NCBI RefSeq assembly: GCF_003610735.1 | Contig: NZ_RAQM01000008.1 | Location: forward strand, 186,001-250,000 | DNA length: 64,000 nt | Direction of reading: 5' to 3' | Origin: Tenacibaculum lutimaris | GTDB lineage: Bacteria; Bacteroidota; Bacteroidia; Flavobacteriales; Flavobacteriaceae | Shown here: in pieces, positions 1-8,465 of the stretch | Numbering within the stretch: the first letter of the stretch is position 1 | Layout of the letters: each line of letters starts with the position of its first letter | The notes under the pieces: model-generated | What the model was told of the DNA's origin: nothing | The model's database searches: none | What the model saw: the letters and a program-made list of their open reading frames with translations, nothing else | Position numbers and translations under genes: made by a program

Positions 1-771
1 GATAATATTGTACACGTTGATGGATCTGTAGACCCTATACGTGATAAAGAAACAATTGATATAGAACTTCAATTAAAAGATTTAGAAACAGTTCAAAAAC
101 GTTTAGAGCGTGTAAAAAGAACCGCTAAAACTGGTAACAAAGAAGCTCAGGTTGAGTTAGAAATTCTATTAAAAGTGGAAACAACTTTATTAGAAGGAAA
201 ATCTATACGTTCTATTGAGTTTACTGAAAAAGAAGATGAATTTGTAAAGCCATTACAATTCATTACAGCTAAACCTGTGTTATATGTTTGTAATGTTGAT
301 GAAGGTTCAGCAGTTTCAGGAAATGCTTATGTTGATAAGGTAAAAGAAGCTGTAGCTGATGAAAATGCAGAGGTAATTGTATTAGCTGTAGGTACAGAAG
401 CTGATATTACAGAGTTGGAAGACTACGAAGAACGTCAAATGTTTTTAGCTGATATCGGATTAGAAGAGGCAGGAGTTTCTCGTTTAATTCGTTCAGCATA
501 TAAATTATTAAACTTACAAACTTATTTTACTGCGGGTGTTAAAGAAGTAAGAGCTTGGACTATTCCTGTAGGATCAACAGCACCACAAGCAGCTGGAGTA
601 ATTCATACTGACTTTGAAAAAGGGTTTATCCGTGCTGAAACTATTGGATATGATGATTTTGTTGCATATGGTAGTGAAACTAAAGTAAAAGAAGCTGGTA
701 AAATGAGAGTAGAAGGAAAGGAATACATTGTTAAAGACGGTGATGTAATGCATTTTAGATTTAACGTGTAA
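1..771 (+). CDS. ychF: Redox-regulated ATPase YchF, 3' part (5' end outside window)
   Basis: The reading frame is open from the first base, so this is the last 256 codons of a longer gene. It encodes the C-terminal part of the Obg-related, ATP-binding YchF protein, a ribosome-associated P-loop ATPase. What is visible is the helical coiled-coil insertion (a charged stretch of about 60 residues beginning DNIVHVDGSVDP) followed by the conserved TGS-containing end, including YFTAGVKEVRAWT and a terminal VKDGDVMHFRFNV. The P-loop and NKxE-type motifs would lie upstream of the window. A GTG codon at 175 also opens a frame but is internal to the gene. A strong hairpin terminator follows. The family call is firm because this C-terminus is highly conserved. 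Confidence 0.95.
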   Translation, partial: DNIVHVDGSVDPIRDKETIDIELQLKDLETVQKRLERVKRTAKTGNKEAQVELEILLKVETTLLEGKSIRSIEFTEKEDEFVKPLQFITAKPVLYVCNVDEGSAVSGNAYVDKVKEAVADENAEVIVLAVGTEADITELEDYEERQMFLADIGLEEAGVSRLIRSAYKLLNLQTYFTAGVKEVRAWTIPVGSTAPQAAGVIHTDFEKGFIRAETIGYDDFVAYGSETKVKEAGKMRVEGKEYIVKDGDVMHFRFNV

Positions 772-793
772 TTTTTTTAAAAGAATAAAGAAT

Positions 794-824
794 AAACTCC
801 ACTAATTTTTAGTGGAGTTTTTTT
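794..824 (+). terminator. Intrinsic terminator of ychF
   Basis: An 11-bp perfect stem (AAACTCCACTA / TAGTGGAGTTT) with a 5-nt loop is followed by a run of T, 22 nt after the ychF stop codon. Confidence 0.85.
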
Positions 825-855
825 GTACCTTAGAATTCCAAATTCACTCACAATA

Positions 856-1530
856 ATGCAACTCAAAAAACAAACATTTCAGTTTTTAAAAGACTTAAAA
901 GAGAACAACAATCGTGATTGGTTTACAGAGCATAAAAAAGACTTTACTGAAGCCCAAAATAATGCGAAAGCTATTTATAAGAAGATTGAAGAAAACTTAA
1001 ATAAACATGATGAGATTGATAAGTTTAAGTTGTTTAGAATTTATAGAGATGTGCGTTTTTCAAAAGATAAAACGCCTTATAAAACACATTTTGGAGGTTC
1101 TTTTCATAGAAAAAAACCAGAATTAAGAGGTGGGTACTATTTGCATATTTCTCATGGAGACAGTTTTGTTGCTGGTGGATTCTGGGAACCAAACAAAGAG
1201 GATCTTTTACGTATTCGTAAAGAGTTTGAAGTAGATGCTTCTGAAATTAGAGAGATTTTAAAAGAAAAGAACTACGTACAACATTTTGGAGGTAAACTAG
1301 AAGGAGATGAGCTTAAAACAGCTCCTAAAGGTTTTGATAAAACGCATCCAGATATCGATTTGATTCGTAAAAAAGGGTATGTTGCTATTCAACATTTTTC
1401 TGACGAAGAGGTTTTAGCTCCAGACTTTTTAACAAGAGTGGATGAAGCTTTTAAAGCATTGCGTCCGTTTTTTAATTACATGAGTGATGTATTAACAACA
1501 AACTTAAACGGAGAAAGTCTTTTAGATTAA
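856..1530 (+). CDS. DUF2461 family protein
   Basis: A 224-residue protein of the DUF2461/TIGR02453 family. The N-terminal signature FLKDLKENNNRDWFTEHK and the later FRIYRDVRFSKDKTPYKTHFGG are the family's most conserved blocks, and the length is normal. The biochemical role is unknown. I chose the ATG at 856 because the protein then starts just before the conserved F-L-x-x-L-x-x-N-N block. A TTG 33 bases upstream in the same frame gives a longer version but overlaps the promoter region after the ychF terminator. The gene converges on the MATE transporter and the two ends overlap by 4 bp. No signal peptide or membrane segment is seen, so it should be cytoplasmic. Confidence 0.88.
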   Translation: MQLKKQTFQFLKDLKENNNRDWFTEHKKDFTEAQNNAKAIYKKIEENLNKHDEIDKFKLFRIYRDVRFSKDKTPYKTHFGGSFHRKKPELRGGYYLHISHGDSFVAGGFWEPNKEDLLRIRKEFEVDASEIREILKEKNYVQHFGGKLEGDELKTAPKGFDKTHPDIDLIRKKGYVAIQHFSDEEVLAPDFLTRVDEAFKALRPFFNYMSDVLTTNLNGESLLD

Positions 1531-2864
1531 TTTAAGTTTAATCGAACTTCTCTTCTTAAATAAAAGTAGGTAACTATAGTTGATGAAATATCAGCAATAG
1601 GAAACGACATCCATACACCATTTACACCATAGAATTTAGGTAATATATATACCAAAGGAATTAAGAAAATACCTTGTTTTAACAGCGTTAAAAGTAAAGC
1701 GGGTAGCGCTTTTCCTGTTGCTTGAAAATAGGCAGCACCAATTAATTGAGTTGTAATTACAGGAGTTGCTAAAAAAGCTATAATTAAAGCATTTGGTGTA
1801 CTGTTTAATAACTCTTTATCTTCTGTAAAAACACCTACTAACTCCGTTGGAAACAACATTATTGTGATAAAAATGATGATAGCTATTCCTGTACCAAAAA
1901 ATATCGAAGTTTTAATACTTTCTTTAACTCGTTCTACGTTATTTGCTCCGTAATTATATCCAGCAATAGGTAAAAATCCTTGGGTTACTCCTAAAACAGG
2001 AAAAAGGGCAAACAACATAACCCTGTTAATGATACCATATATCGCAATTGATATTTCTCCTCCATATTTAAAAAGAGTGTAGTTTAAAACAATTGTTAAT
2101 AAACTTATGGTTCCTTGTCTTACTACAGTTACACCTCCTAACGAAACAATTTCTTTTACAATTAAAAAATTGAGTTTAAAGTGTTTTGGGATAACTTTTA
2201 ATTGAGTATTATTAGAAAGAAAAAACCATAAAATAAACAATCCACTAACAGCATAAGATATAGAAGTTGCTAATCCTGCACCAAACATTCCTAAATTCAT
2301 AAATTTTATAAAAACAACATCTAAGAATATGTTAGCAACTGCAGGAAACAGCATAGTAAGCATAGCATAATTAGGTTTTCCTACTGCTCTAATAACAGGG
2401 TTTCCCATCATAGCAAAAGCTAAAAAAGGAACACCCCAAACGATTACGTTAAAATATTCGGTTGCAGGTACAATAATATCTCCATTAGCACCAAAAAGTT
2501 GTAAAATAGGTGTACTAAAAAAGGTTCCTAAAAGCACAAAAATTACTGAAAGTACAATAGTTAATGATATTTGGTTTCCAAAAACTTCAAAAGCCTTATC
2601 AGCTTTATTAGCACCTAATGCTCTGGAAATTATAGAGCTTCCTCCAATTCCAACTCCCATTCCTATAGATGAGATTAAAAAAGCAATTGGCAATACTACA
2701 GTGATAGCTGCAATAGCCAACACTCCAATCCATCTTCCAACAAAAATAGTGTCTACTATCATGTTAATTGACATCACCAAAATACCTATAGATGCAGGAA
2801 TAGCTTGTTTTAAAAGAAGTTGACTAATACTTTTTGTACCTAAGTCGTCAGCGATTCTATTCAT
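1527..2864 (-). CDS. MATE family efflux transporter
   Basis: A 445-residue polytopic membrane protein with about 12 hydrophobic segments in two similar halves, as in the multidrug and toxin extrusion (MATE) family. The first segment carries the typical IPASIGILVMSINMIVDTIFVGRWIG pattern, and the loop SSIISRALGANKADKA matches the conserved stretch after TM2. Members export cationic drugs or metabolites in exchange for Na+ or H+; the substrate cannot be told from sequence. It is transcribed alone, divergently from the thioesterase at 2954, and its 3' end overlaps the DUF2461 gene by 4 bp. Confidence 0.92.
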   Translation of the reverse strand: MNRIADDLGTKSISQLLLKQAIPASIGILVMSINMIVDTIFVGRWIGVLAIAAITVVLPIAFLISSIGMGVGIGGSSIISRALGANKADKAFEVFGNQISLTIVLSVIFVLLGTFFSTPILQLFGANGDIIVPATEYFNVIVWGVPFLAFAMMGNPVIRAVGKPNYAMLTMLFPAVANIFLDVVFIKFMNLGMFGAGLATSISYAVSGLFILWFFLSNNTQLKVIPKHFKLNFLIVKEIVSLGGVTVVRQGTISLLTIVLNYTLFKYGGEISIAIYGIINRVMLFALFPVLGVTQGFLPIAGYNYGANNVERVKESIKTSIFFGTGIAIIIFITIMLFPTELVGVFTEDKELLNSTPNALIIAFLATPVITTQLIGAAYFQATGKALPALLLTLLKQGIFLIPLVYILPKFYGVNGVWMSFPIADISSTIVTYFYLRREVRLNLN

Positions 2865-2941
2865 GTTGCCTAAATTAACACGAAAAATCGTTCTAATTTA
2901 AAATCTACGTTATATTTAAGTAATAATTAACATCAAACCTG

Positions 2942-2949
2942 TAAGTTTG
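2942..2949 (+). promoter_or_regulatory. -7 promoter element of the thioesterase gene
   Basis: TAAGTTTG matches the Bacteroidota -7 consensus TAnnTTTG. Only 4 nt separate it from the ATG, so the transcript probably starts at or next to the start codon (leaderless mRNA, inferred). Confidence 0.6.
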
Positions 2950-2953
2950 TTTT

Positions 2954-3340
2954 ATGAATATATTTGAACAAAAACATATTGTAACAGCTAATGAAATAGA
3001 TGAGTATAACCATGTAAACAATGTAGTGTACGTGCAATGGATGCAAAATATTTCTGATGCTCATTGGAAAGAATTATCAAAAAAAGCGACAAATATTGAT
3101 TATGTTTGGTTTGTTATTCGTCATGAGGTTGATTATAAAAATCAAGCTGTGTTAGGAGATGAAGTAACGCTTAGAACTTGGGTTGGTAAAACTGAAGGAA
3201 TAAAATCTATTCGTCATTTTGAAATATATAGAGATGAAACTTTATTAGTAAAATCACAAACCACATTCTGTTTATTAGATGCTGTTACTAAAAAGCCTAA
3301 AAGAATTACGAAAGAAGTAACAAACTTATTATTACCGTAA
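2954..3340 (+). CDS. Acyl-CoA thioesterase, hotdog fold (4HBT type)
   Basis: A 128-residue single hotdog-fold protein of the 4-hydroxybenzoyl-CoA thioesterase/YbgC type. Residues 14-30 (EIDEYNHVNNVVYVQWM) hold the family motif, with the catalytic-type Asp replaced by Glu/Asp-rich D16-x-Y-N-H-V-N-N. The likely reaction is hydrolysis of acyl-CoA thioesters in the cytoplasm; the chain-length preference is unknown. It precedes the DEAD-box helicase gene, which has its own promoter-like element, so the two need not form an operon. Confidence 0.87.
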   Translation: MNIFEQKHIVTANEIDEYNHVNNVVYVQWMQNISDAHWKELSKKATNIDYVWFVIRHEVDYKNQAVLGDEVTLRTWVGKTEGIKSIRHFEIYRDETLLVKSQTTFCLLDAVTKKPKRITKEVTNLLLP

Positions 3341-3350
3341 AAAAGAACAA

Positions 3351-3358
3351 TATCTTTG
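3351..3358 (+). promoter_or_regulatory. -7 promoter element of the DEAD-box helicase gene
   Basis: TATCTTTG matches TAnnTTTG and lies 18 nt before the ATG at 3377. The -33 element is not obvious. Confidence 0.55.
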
Positions 3359-3376
3359 CACTTATAAATTTATACA

Positions 3377-4498
3377 ATGACAACATTTACCGCATTAGGA
3401 GTACGAAAAGAATATGTAAAAGGACTGAAAGAGTTAGGAATAACAACTCCTACTGAAGTGCAAGAAGAAGCGATACCTTATTTGCTTGAAAATAATTCAG
3501 ATTTTATTGGCTTAGCGCAAACAGGAACTGGTAAAACAGCAGCATACGGATTACCTATCTTACATAAAATTAACCCTTCTAAAGACCATATTCAAGCATT
3601 GATTTTAGCTCCTACAAGAGAATTGGCGCAACAAATAAAAAAGCAATTATTTAAGTTTACTAAATATGTAGATGAACGAATTTTTGTAGAAGCTGTTTTT
3701 GGAGGTGAAAAAATTGATCGTCAAATTAATAATTTAAAGAGAACTACCCATATTGTTGTAGCTACACCTGGGCGTTTAATTGATTTGATTGAAAGAGGTG
3801 AAGTCGATTTAAAAAACATTAAAACTCTTGTACTTGATGAAGCTGATGAAATGCTAAGTATGGGATTTAAATTAGAATTAAACCGTATTTTAAAGTATAC
3901 CACTTCAGGTACTCGCAAAACATGGTTGTTTTCAGCTACCATGCCAGATGAAATACGAAGTATTATAAAAAAATATATGAGTTCTTCAGCAAAACAAGTA
4001 GAGGTAAACAAGAACTCGTTGGTGAATGCTAATATTACACATCAGTTTGTACAAACAACAATTCAAGAAAAAACTGATAAGATAGTTTCTTTTTTAGAAA
4101 AACGACATGCTGAAAGAGGTATTATTTTTACTAGAACTAAAGCGGGAGCTCAAAAATTAACTAAAGAACTAAAAGAAGAAGGATTTTCAGTTGAAGCGTT
4201 AGAAGGTGATATGCAACAAAAGGAGCGCGATAAAGTAATGCGTGCTTTTAAAAATGAGAGTCTTCAAATATTAGTTTCTACAGATGTTGCTGCTAGGGGA
4301 ATTGATGTTCAAAACTTAGGTTTTGTTCTACATCATCAATTACCAGAAAAGTTAGAATATTATACACACAGAAGTGGTAGAACAGCCAGAGCAGGTAAAA
4401 GAGGGGTGTCTTTAGCTTTAATTCTTCAAAATGAAAGAAATCGTATTGCTGAAGTAGAAAAGGAATTACAAATACAATTTTCAGAAATATCTATATAA
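3377..4498 (+). CDS. DEAD/DEAH-box RNA helicase
   Basis: A 373-residue DEAD-box ATPase with the whole motif set: Q motif near residue 25, AQTGTGKT (motif I, ~47-54), PTREL (~79), TPGR (~130), DEAD (~153), SAT (~185), and in the second RecA domain STDVAARGID and HRSGRTAR. It unwinds short RNA duplexes and probably helps ribosome assembly or RNA turnover in the cytoplasm. It is a minimal two-domain version without the basic C-terminal tail found in many bacterial members. The stop codon is directly followed by the start of the TRIC-like gene (no gap), and with the MaoC gene these form a likely operon ended by the hairpin at 5588-5618. Confidence 0.93.
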   Translation: MTTFTALGVRKEYVKGLKELGITTPTEVQEEAIPYLLENNSDFIGLAQTGTGKTAAYGLPILHKINPSKDHIQALILAPTRELAQQIKKQLFKFTKYVDERIFVEAVFGGEKIDRQINNLKRTTHIVVATPGRLIDLIERGEVDLKNIKTLVLDEADEMLSMGFKLELNRILKYTTSGTRKTWLFSATMPDEIRSIIKKYMSSSAKQVEVNKNSLVNANITHQFVQTTIQEKTDKIVSFLEKRHAERGIIFTRTKAGAQKLTKELKEEGFSVEALEGDMQQKERDKVMRAFKNESLQILVSTDVAARGIDVQNLGFVLHHQLPEKLEYYTHRSGRTARAGKRGVSLALILQNERNRIAEVEKELQIQFSEISI

Positions 4499-5119
4499 AT
4501 GAGTATTATCTACGCCATAGACATCGCAGGAACATTCGCATTTGCCATTAGTGGAGCATTAGTAGCTATTCGAAAAAAATTTGATGTTTTTGGGGTGCTA
4601 ATTATTGCTTTTGTTACGGCTGTAGGTGGTGGTATGACTCGAGATGTACTTATTAATGCGCACCCCATAAATTGGATTGGTGATATCAATTATATTTGGA
4701 CAATACTCACAGCAGTAGTAGTTACTTTTTTATTTAGAAGTAAAATAGCTCCACTAAGAAAAACGATGTTTTTGTTCGATACGATTGGTATTAGTGTATT
4801 TACTTTAATAGGTGTTCAAAAAGGATTGAGTTTTGATTTGCATCCGTTTGTGGCGTTAGTTATGGGAATGTCTTCTGCTGTAATGGGAGGAGTTATTAGA
4901 GATGTGTTAACAAATGAAATTCCGTTAATTTTTCATAGAGAAATTTATGCATCTGCCTGTTTAGCTGGAGGTATGGTGTACTTACTTTTACATTCTTTTA
5001 ATATAAATGAAGATTTTCTTTTTGTAATTTCTGCGGCAATAATTGTTACTGTTAGAACTATTGCTGTACAATATAAATTAGAATTACCTAGAATTAAGAA
5101 AGATGTTTTTGGAAAATAA
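4499..5119 (+). CDS. TRIC-type cation channel family protein (UPF0126/YicG-like)
   Basis: A 206-residue membrane protein with about seven hydrophobic helices. It shows the internal repeat of this family: GGGMTRDVL near residue 43 and GGVIRDVL near residue 143, each after a glycine-rich helix. Prokaryotic homologues of trimeric intracellular cation channels have this layout and conduct K+/Na+; the physiological role in bacteria is poorly known. The start abuts the helicase stop codon, which suggests translational coupling. Confidence 0.88.
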   Translation: MSIIYAIDIAGTFAFAISGALVAIRKKFDVFGVLIIAFVTAVGGGMTRDVLINAHPINWIGDINYIWTILTAVVVTFLFRSKIAPLRKTMFLFDTIGISVFTLIGVQKGLSFDLHPFVALVMGMSSAVMGGVIRDVLTNEIPLIFHREIYASACLAGGMVYLLLHSFNINEDFLFVISAAIIVTVRTIAVQYKLELPRIKKDVFGK

Positions 5120-5127
5120 TATGGACT

Positions 5128-5589
5128 ATGAAAAAACTAATTTTTGAAAATTTAGAAGAACTTTCTAGTATAGAAGGAAAACAGTTGCCAATAGGAGAGT
5201 GGTATACTGTTACACAGCAAATGATTAACGATTTTGCTAATGCTACACTGGATAAGCAATGGATTCATATAGATGAAAATAAAGCAGCTAAATATTCTCC
5301 TACAGGAACAACGATAGCTCACGGATTTATGTCTGTTTCTATGCTTTCTGAACTAATTTCGAAACAGTTTGAGGTTAAAAGTATAAAAATGGGGTTAAAT
5401 TATGGACTGAATAAAGTACGTTTTCCAAATCCAGTTCCTGTAAACAGTGAATTACGACTAATAAGTTCTTTAAAGCAATTAGAAAATTTTAAAAAAGGAA
5501 AAAAACTCACATTTGACTGTACAATAGAAATAAAAGGACAAGAAAAACCTGCCTGTGTTGCTGAGTTTATCTTTGTACTATTCGAATAA
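5128..5589 (+). CDS. MaoC family dehydratase
   Basis: A 153-residue hotdog-fold protein of the MaoC/(R)-specific enoyl-CoA hydratase family. The motif DKQWIHIDENKA..SPTGTTIAHGFMSVS contains the catalytic Asp/His pair typical of hydratase 2 enzymes, which hydrate trans-2-enoyl-CoA. It is the third gene of the run starting at 3377, separated from the previous one by 8 bp, and is followed by a terminator shared with the convergent membrane protein gene. The specific pathway is not shown by the context. Confidence 0.88.
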   Translation: MKKLIFENLEELSSIEGKQLPIGEWYTVTQQMINDFANATLDKQWIHIDENKAAKYSPTGTTIAHGFMSVSMLSELISKQFEVKSIKMGLNYGLNKVRFPNPVPVNSELRLISSLKQLENFKKGKKLTFDCTIEIKGQEKPACVAEFIFVLFE

Positions 5590-5618
5590 AAAAAGCTGCT
5601 ATAAAAAGCAGCTTTTTT
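5588..5618. terminator. Bidirectional intrinsic terminator
   Basis: AAAAAGCTGCT / AGCAGCTTTTT stem with A- and T-tracts on both sides, between the convergent MaoC and 4-TM protein genes. Confidence 0.85.
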
Positions 5619-5635
5619 ATTATTTGTATTTTAGG

Positions 5636-6067
5636 TTAAGACATCCAACCTTTTTCAATAGTTTTTTTAGAGTACATTAACAAAAAGACTCCTATAAGAA
5701 TAACCATTACAGGCATAACAACTCCACCAGGACCATATACTTCAGCTGCTCTACTCATAAATAAATTGTAAGACATTTGTGCTAGAATTGCTATTAAAGA
5801 AATTAAAAACACGAATCTGGCTGCTTTTTTTCTAGCTAATAAGAAAATGCTACCAAGTAACCCAGCAAAAACAGCTATAGCAAATGCGGCTGTTACCCAA
5901 GTAGGAATGTTTTCATATAAAACTCTTTCAGCTTTAGGTAAGGCGGCTTTTACTTCATCTGTCATAAAGGCTTGTCCGATGTAAGACATAACACCTAAAC
6001 AATTCCAAATAAGTGCAGCAACAGCAATAATCCAAAACAATGTAGTAGGTTTGTTTGAGTTTGTCAT
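5636..6067 (-). CDS. Small four-helix membrane protein, unknown function
   Basis: A 143-residue protein with four hydrophobic segments (about residues 10-30, 58-78, 85-103 and 118-135) and a short charged tail KKTIEKGWMS. Residues 35-55 form a hydrophilic loop. It resembles a group of small Bacteroidota inner-membrane proteins of unknown role; I do not recognise a named domain. It is monocistronic, with its own upstream region and a shared terminator downstream. Confidence 0.75.
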   Translation of the reverse strand: MTNSNKPTTLFWIIAVAALIWNCLGVMSYIGQAFMTDEVKAALPKAERVLYENIPTWVTAAFAIAVFAGLLGSIFLLARKKAARFVFLISLIAILAQMSYNLFMSRAAEVYGPGGVVMPVMVILIGVFLLMYSKKTIEKGWMS

Positions 6068-6292
6068 AAAATTAGGTTTAAAGTTAGTTGTAGTTAAATG
6101 TACTTATAAATAACTCAAAAAACAAAACAAACTGTAAATCAGTGCTTAACAAAATAAGTTTTTCAATGTGGTCTTAAAATAATGTTAAAGCTAATAAACT
6201 TATGTAACGAGTCGTAAAAACAAACGTCTTATGAGTATATAATTACTTAACAAGTAATGTTTAGTGATTAGTTAGTTTTTAATAGTTGATTG
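6068..6292. other. Intergenic region, little structure
   Basis: The AT-rich gap between the membrane protein promoter region and the rsmB terminator holds no convincing gene. The one visible element is a 7-bp inverted repeat, ATTACTT-aac-AAGTAAT, at 6242-6258. Confidence 0.5.
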
Positions 6293-6321
6293 AAAAAGGC
6301 TCGAGATATTATCCCGAGCCT
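6293..6321 (-). terminator. Intrinsic terminator of rsmB
   Basis: AAAAAGGCTCG / CGAGCCTTTTT stem with an 11-nt loop and T-tract on the minus strand, about 30 nt after the rsmB stop. Confidence 0.8.
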
Positions 6322-6350
6322 TTTTTATATTTAATTGGTGTCTAAAACTT

Positions 6351-7562
6351 TTATTTTCTTTCTAAAAGCGCCATGTAAAATCCATCATAACCAGATTTGT
6401 GCGATAGTACTTTTTCGTCTTTTACAAACTTAAAATCTTTTCCTGCATCAGAAGCTAAAAAGAACTCAACTTGTTGTTGATTTTCAGAAGGTAGTACCGA
6501 ACAAGTAGCATAGACCATTTTTCCACCTGGTTTTACCATTTTAGAGTATTGTTGTAAAACTTCTTGTTGCGTACCACGAATTTGATCTAAAAATTCAGGT
6601 TGTAATTTCCATTTACTATCAGGATTTCTACGAATAACCCCTAAACCAGAACAAGGAGCATCTATTAAAACTCTATCTGCTTTTCCTTGTAGTTTCTTTA
6701 TTACTTTTGTAGAATCGATTACACGAGTATCTATATTGTGAGCACCATTTCTACGAGCACGAACTTTTAGCTTTTTCAATTTACTCTCATAAATATCCAT
6801 AGCTATAATCTGCCCTTTGTTTTTCATCAACGAAGCTATATGTAATGTTTTTCCGCCAGCGCCAGCACAAGTATCTACCACTTTCATACCTGGTTCCACA
6901 TCTAAATAAGCTGCTACTAATTGAGAAGAAGCATCTTGTACTTCAAAGAATCCTTTTTTAAAGGCTTCTGTTTTAAAAACATTAGCTCTTTCTACTAATT
7001 TTAAAGCATCATCATATCCTTTGATAAACTCAGTTTCAATTCCTTCAGAGGCTAATTGTTTTTGTAGGTGAGCTTTGGTTGTGTTTAAGGTGTTTGTACG
7101 TAAAATGACCTCTGCTTGCTTGTTTAAAGCAGCGATTTCTTTTGTCCAAACCTCTTCTCCTAATTCTTGAACACCTACTTCATCAATCCAATCAGGAATA
7201 GATTCTCTAAACTTTCTTATTTTTAATAACTCATCAAACTTACCTTTAATTCTTCTTGTAGGAGTAGGTTCTATCTGGTTCCAATCTGGTAATTGAATTC
7301 CTTTTAGTACACACCAAACAGCAAACAATCTCCATAAATCAGGACGAGAATATGGCGCTTTTACATTAGCTATTTCAGAATACAATCGTTTCCAACGAAC
7401 AATATCATAAATAGTTTCAGCAACAAACTTTCTGTCACGTGCTCCCCAACGTTTATCTCTCTTTAAAGCTTTTTCAACGGCTTTATCTGCATATACATCT
7501 TCATTAAAAATATCGCGTAAACTATCTATAACCGCGAAAACTAAATTTCTATGTAATCTCAT
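6351..7562 (-). CDS. RsmB/NOP-family rRNA cytosine-C5 methyltransferase
   Basis: A 403-residue class I SAM-dependent RNA methyltransferase. It has an N-terminal NusB-like helical region (residues ~1-130) and the methyltransferase core with VVDTCAGAGGKTLH (SAM motif I, ~226), RVLIDAPCSGLGVIRRNPD (motif IV with the PC cysteine, ~300) and VYATCSVLPSENQ (motif VI with the TC nucleophile, ~350). Both catalytic cysteines are present. It should make 5-methylcytosine in rRNA. The C-terminal end (GYDGFYMALLERK) is the usual family end. A -7 element sits 19 nt upstream. Confidence 0.92.
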   Translation of the reverse strand: MRLHRNLVFAVIDSLRDIFNEDVYADKAVEKALKRDKRWGARDRKFVAETIYDIVRWKRLYSEIANVKAPYSRPDLWRLFAVWCVLKGIQLPDWNQIEPTPTRRIKGKFDELLKIRKFRESIPDWIDEVGVQELGEEVWTKEIAALNKQAEVILRTNTLNTTKAHLQKQLASEGIETEFIKGYDDALKLVERANVFKTEAFKKGFFEVQDASSQLVAAYLDVEPGMKVVDTCAGAGGKTLHIASLMKNKGQIIAMDIYESKLKKLKVRARRNGAHNIDTRVIDSTKVIKKLQGKADRVLIDAPCSGLGVIRRNPDSKWKLQPEFLDQIRGTQQEVLQQYSKMVKPGGKMVYATCSVLPSENQQQVEFFLASDAGKDFKFVKDEKVLSHKSGYDGFYMALLERK

Positions 7563-7580
7563 TTGATGAATTTAAGAGTG

Positions 7581-7588
7581 CAAAGATA
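7581..7588 (-). promoter_or_regulatory. -7 promoter element of rsmB
   Basis: On the minus strand this reads TATCTTTG, matching TAnnTTTG; the start codon is 18 nt downstream. Confidence 0.5.
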
Positions 7589-7649
7589 GTTGATTTTAAT
7601 GGCTTTTTGTATTTTCGTTTACAGTAAAAAAAGCTAATTGAAATAATAT

Positions 7650-8444
7650 ATGAAACTGTTTAAATTAATGCTTTTCTTGTTTTTTGGATGTACTTTGTAT
7701 GCTGAAGCACAAGAAGTATATATTGAGCCTTTAAAAGAATTTACGATAAACCAAAAGGTTTATCTATTTGGAAATGATGTAAAATTAAGAAAAGAGCCTA
7801 ATACGAACTCTGAGGTAGTCTCACTATTAAAAATAGCCTCAGAAGTAATTATTATAGAAAAATCTCATCTAAAACAATTGTATAATGGTTATATGCATAA
7901 CTGGTACAAAGTGAAATATAAAAATGAAGAAGGATTTATACTTGGAGGCTTGTTAGCTTTAGATTCAAAAAAAATAAATGATTCAGTCTATTTAGCTTCT
8001 CTTAAAAAAGAAAATGAAGATACTTATGCTTCTATAAGAGTTGTGAATGGACATAATGAATATATTGAAAATAGTTCAAAACTAAAAACCACAACATTTT
8101 CTATTAAAGTTTATAACAATAAAGGAATTGACAGCATTAAAAATATGATTTATGTAGATTATTTAGCTGAAGCTTGTGGTGTTGAAGGAGGAGGTTATTA
8201 TTTATTTAATAATGAAACAGCTTTGGTAAAAGTAATAGAGTTGTCTAGTATATCAGAAGCAGGTTTATTTTGGTTTAAAGAGAATATTGTTTTTCCTTCT
8301 GATGTAGGTGGGAAAAAAGACAAAATAATTATAAAAAGAGAAGCAGGAGAAATGATAGATGAAGAGAGTAACCACACAAAAGTAACAATAGAAACTAAAG
8401 AATTTAGTTGGGAGGGAAAACAATTAGCATTTTATACTAAATAA
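7650..8444 (+). CDS. Exported SH3b-domain protein
   Basis: A 264-residue protein with a signal peptide (residues ~1-20, ending near YAEAQ) and one bacterial SH3 domain at about residues 35-105, recognisable from VKLRKEPNTNSEVVSLL and the closing W-Y-K-V-K-Y...GFILGG. Bacterial SH3 domains usually bind peptidoglycan or assist cell-wall enzymes. The remaining 150 residues are not recognised; the stretch ACGVEGGGYYLF is a notable Gly/Cys feature. The gene ends 21 bp before recG and may be co-transcribed with it. The role is inferred as periplasmic or envelope-bound. Confidence 0.75.
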   Translation: MKLFKLMLFLFFGCTLYAEAQEVYIEPLKEFTINQKVYLFGNDVKLRKEPNTNSEVVSLLKIASEVIIIEKSHLKQLYNGYMHNWYKVKYKNEEGFILGGLLALDSKKINDSVYLASLKKENEDTYASIRVVNGHNEYIENSSKLKTTTFSIKVYNNKGIDSIKNMIYVDYLAEACGVEGGGYYLFNNETALVKVIELSSISEAGLFWFKENIVFPSDVGGKKDKIIIKREAGEMIDEESNHTKVTIETKEFSWEGKQLAFYTK

Positions 8445-8465
8445 CCTATATTCCTAGAATTTTTC